A stretch of DNA of 44,945 nt, from contig MNCI01027496.1 in assembly GCA_015680685.1 (NCBI GenBank), positions 1,081,432 through 1,126,376 on the forward strand. The letters are read 5' to 3'. The position numbers were made by a program, and so were the translations under genes. The notes below the pieces were generated by a model that did not search any database, had not been told where the DNA came from, and saw nothing but the letters and a program-made list of their open reading frames with translations. This DNA comes from Gnetum montanum. Its lineage: Eukaryota; Streptophyta; Gnetopsida; Gnetales; Gnetaceae. Of the stretch, positions 42,433-44,945 are shown piece after piece; position 1 is the stretch's first letter; each line of letters opens with the position of its first letter.

Positions 42433-44322
42433 ATGGCACCAAAATAAGGACCATAAGTGGGAGGACCATCGCAACTGAGGGAAAAGTAACCTCAAGGAGA
42501 AATCTATCAGGAATATTTCCACTATGAAAATAGGCCAATCTAGGTAGGATGAGGCTCCTAAGCTAAAGGCCTAATCTAGAGATCATCCTCACAGAGGCCT
42601 ACTTAGAATGCATTAGGACCAAGGAGCTCCAAAGTGCCATACTTCAAGAGTTGAACTTTGAATGCTTCTTGGAACTAGCACTAGAAGAGGTCAGGACATA
42701 ATTGTAGTGGTCTTCATTATGGTCCATTCTCTCTAATAGCGAAGAGTGGTACATGGGGGAGAATTAATTATTCTAGAACAATTGGCAAGGAGATGCATTG
42801 GTGAAAATCAAGGACATTACCATCTCCTATTTAGTTGAGGCCATAGTAGAAGCCCTTAGTTTGCCGAACACTGGGGTAAATCTTGCCAAAATATCAACAT
42901 AGATGGACCTAGAGACCAAGAAGGAATGGATCTAGTGATGTTATGGGGTGGATTGTAAGGAGTTCTTTGCCCTTACAAAGGTGGAGAGAGCTTTCTTCAA
43001 GATTGTATCTTATCACCTAAACCCAACGGTGAGGCCTAGTAAGGTGATGTTGAAATTTTGGTATGTCAAAACCTTGGAAAATGGAGAGGTTGGAAAATGT
43101 GCTTGTAAGATATTACAAGACTAGAAAAGGACTAAGACAAAGAGCTAGATAAGAGCATGATATGATTGAGACAAGAACATGATAGAGATAAGAGTTATAC
43201 AAGAGCATGATGAGATCGAGACATGAGCATGATGAAGATGAAGATATGTTGAGACTAAGATGAGAGTTGAGTTGTCAATCTTATTACCAAAGTCTCAACA
43301 GAGAATGCAAGGATGAAATATATCTAGATGTGAAAAGAAGGTATTTTGGTATCTACCAAGATGTTCTAGAAGAATAGCAAATGTCAGAGTGACAAAAGCT
43401 TAGCCTCAAGAAAGATGTCCTAGAGAAATAGCAAATGTCTCAATTACAACTAAGACATCCTAGTTGAGATGTCCCACCTACAAGCACCAAAAAGTTAGCA
43501 AACATTTCAAGCCCATGAAAGATATCCCAACTAGCCATTTGTAGCTATTGTATGAACTCCAATAGTCATATGACAATGAAAAAGGCTATAAAAGAGGGTG
43601 AAATCATTTTGATTTTTAAAAATCACTATTCATATAAAAGTTCTTTATTGATACATCTTGTAATTTGTTTGTGTACTTCAATTATACATCTTTTGTGAGT
43701 GGAGTTTTGAGAGCCTAAAATTAAGGAATTTGTAAGTGTAGTTCCATTCTCTCATTGATTTTTCTTTTCTTTCTTTTGTAGCTTTGTAGGCTTGGTGTGC
43801 TTCCTATGAGAAGACATTTCTTGAGCTTGTTGGAACCTTGTGAGGCTGGGTGTGTTTCTTGAGAGAAAACACCCCATGTGAAGTTCAAGTCTTGTAAAGG
43901 TTTTGGGATCTTTGAAACCACATTTTGAGCTTGTTGGGACCTTGTGAGATTGGGTGTGTTTTTGAGTGAAAACACCCTGAGCAGAGCTCAAACTTTATAA
44001 ATGTTGTAGTACTCTCAAAACCACATTTATGAAGAAACAAAGTGTAGAGATGTGCAAGGATTCTATCCTTCGAGTGTGGACGTACCTAAGTTGGGGAACC
44101 ATGTACATCTATGTGTATTTGGTTTTTCTTGGTTGTGAAAATTGGTGGAACTTATTCAACCCCCTTCTAAGTTCTTAGTCTTTAGGTGATAGCCTTCTCC
44201 ACCAGGGCATGCATTGCTTTAAGTGAAAAATTTCCAATCACCCTACCCTAACTCATTTTTCTAGAAATTGAGAAATGCTTCAAGGAAAATGAAAAGGTTA
44301 AGAAGACACTTCCCTTCCCATG
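42433..44322 (+). pseudogene. ORF2 of element D, split by a solo LTR and cut by LTR E
   Basis: It begins MAPK at 42433. The globular domain aligns with that of A: ELNFECFLELALEEV, SLWSILSNSEEWYMGEN, VEAIVEALSLPNTG, RAFFKIVSYHLNPT (42640-43030). It breaks at 43047 for a solo LTR. It resumes at 44190 with IAFSTRACIALSEKFP and LIFLEIEKCFKENEKVKKTL, matching A at 8100-8220. LTR E then interrupts it at 44323. Stops are frequent. It shows that ORF2 belongs to the pol-containing lineage and is not a private feature of the non-autonomous copies. Confidence 0.78.
43048..44184 (+). mobile_element. Solo LTR of an unrelated LTR retrotransposon (possibly Copia)
   Basis: It starts TGTTGAAATT and ends TTTA (the usual CA appears as TA). 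It is bordered by GGTGA at 43043-43047 and 44185-44189, and the ORF2 of D continues across it in register. It has a GGCTATAAAAGAGGG promoter at about 43583-43597. Two near-repeats of about 100 bases lie at about 43825-43925 and 43930-44030 (cttgttgg(a/g)accttgtgag). The ending 'cttattcaacccccttctaag' resembles Copia LTR ends I know. No internal element sequence is present. Confidence 0.82.
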
Positions 44323-44945
44323 TGATGAGTGGCGAGGTACCCCTACACTCAACCATACGAATACGAGTGTGTACGCATGATCCGGTCGAACTCCGTAGAC
44401 TAAATGCCTTAACGCCACAAGAAACACTTGTGGTTAATCGTTCGTTGTCTTCCTAGGCTTACTTGTATGTGTCACGGTGTATGGTTAAGAAAGTCTGAGT
44501 TATATGATTTTTTTGGTATTTTTCAGTTTATCTCCTAAGCTATGAGGGAAAAGGTTGAGAAACTAACTAACTCTAACTAATGTCCTAAGTCTAAATTAAC
44601 TAGCATCAGCATCCGTTCCCACTTACCGGACACACCCTGAACTATGCAACTGTGGCTACCAAATGCTAATCGTTACTGGGATCACCACACGTAACGCAAG
44701 TGCTCGAAGTGGTCATACTAAGGCACCTATTTAGCCTAAGTGTGATAAGCAGTTGATTCCTTGGCTAGTCGTACACACCCGTGGGCACTCGTAACCAAGT
44801 CATACTTATCACACGTTCTAGCCTAGTGATGAGTAGCTGATTCCTTGACTAGCCATACACATTGGACTACTACTGGGATTACCAAGCGCAGATCCTGGAA
44901 TACGCTACTGGGTTACCAAGCAGTCACAATGCTCGTAATCAAGTC
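44323..44945 (-). repeat. LTR E, minus orientation, running off the window
   Basis: It starts TGATGAGTGGCGAGG and is a close relative of LTR F (17504 onward) over its whole visible length, including the 'gcatccgttcccactt' and 'gctgattccttg(a/g)ctag' blocks. It has inserted into ORF2 of D. Whether it is a solo LTR or a full element cannot be seen. Confidence 0.85.

Larger units (their letters stand above)
28491..44322 (+). mobile_element. Element D: decayed Ty3/gypsy (Athila/Tat-like) retrotransposon with gag, pol and ORF2, hosting three later insertions
   Basis: The 5' LTR is 28491-29366, the primer site 29368-29386, gag 29527-30010 and 35716-37800, protease about 37990-38250, reverse transcriptase about 38760-39480, integrase about 39560-40440, the spacer to 42432, and ORF2 42433-43047 plus 44190-44322. 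It is interrupted by element B (30016-35710), a solo LTR (43048-44184) and LTR E (44323 onward). Its own 3' LTR is beyond the window. The order gag-pro-RT-INT-extra ORF is that of Athila-group elements. All frames are broken. Confidence 0.88.

Overview
This window is transposon-rich DNA from a flowering or other seed plant with a large genome. It holds one ordinary nuclear gene with plant-type introns: a five-coding-exon SEC14/CRAL-TRIO lipid-transfer gene at 23.7-25.7 kb. Almost everything else is repetitive: nested LTR retrotransposons, solo LTRs, tRNA-derived SINE-like copies, a LINE 3' fragment, a Helitron helicase fragment, a foldback element and two local tandem repeats. I cannot name the species. 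Runs of N at 4755, 10345, 18473-18477 and 30423 are scaffold joins, and several break repeats artificially.

Layout. 1-12268: an old minus-strand LTR element (C, left end outside the window) is split inside its gag by a plus-strand element (A, 2539-10598, target duplication CCTGG). 12269-17503: AT-rich DNA with a three-copy 232-bp tandem repeat, a cluster of SINE-like copies and a LINE fragment. 17504-18447: an LTR (F) of the same family, ending at a scaffold gap. 19.0-19.5 kb: a Helitron fragment. 19.7-22.0 kb: a 114-bp minisatellite split by a solo LTR (20082-21901, target duplication GAAAG) that itself carries a ~1 kb insertion. 22.0-25.75 kb: the SEC14-like gene. 27.5-28.5 kb: a foldback element and two SINE-like copies. 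28491-44322: a large, decayed, pol-containing Ty3/gypsy element (D) on the plus strand. It is interrupted by a complete 5.7 kb element (B, 30016-35710, target duplication ACATC), by a 1.1 kb solo LTR of another family (43048-44184, target duplication GGTGA), and by a further LTR (E) running off the right edge.

How the parts relate. Elements A, B, C and D share a primer-binding site matching the 3' end of plant tRNA-Asp, an Athila/Tat-like gag with a CX2CX3HX4C knuckle, a long non-coding spacer, and a second ORF. ORF2 begins MAPK/MAP and resembles the 'putative plant transposon protein' domain, followed in A by a long coiled coil. D also has protease, reverse transcriptase and integrase remnants between gag and ORF2. 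A and B go from gag to ORF2 with no pol, and C shows no pol in the part visible. D therefore represents the self-sufficient lineage, and A/B/C a non-autonomous family that kept gag and ORF2 but lost pol. The spacer before ORF2 in A holds a copy of the LTR promoter motif (GATATC palindrome plus TATAAATA), and D has a TATA box at the matching place, so ORF2 may have its own promoter. This gag + ORF2, pol-less system with an internal promoter is the most interesting feature here.
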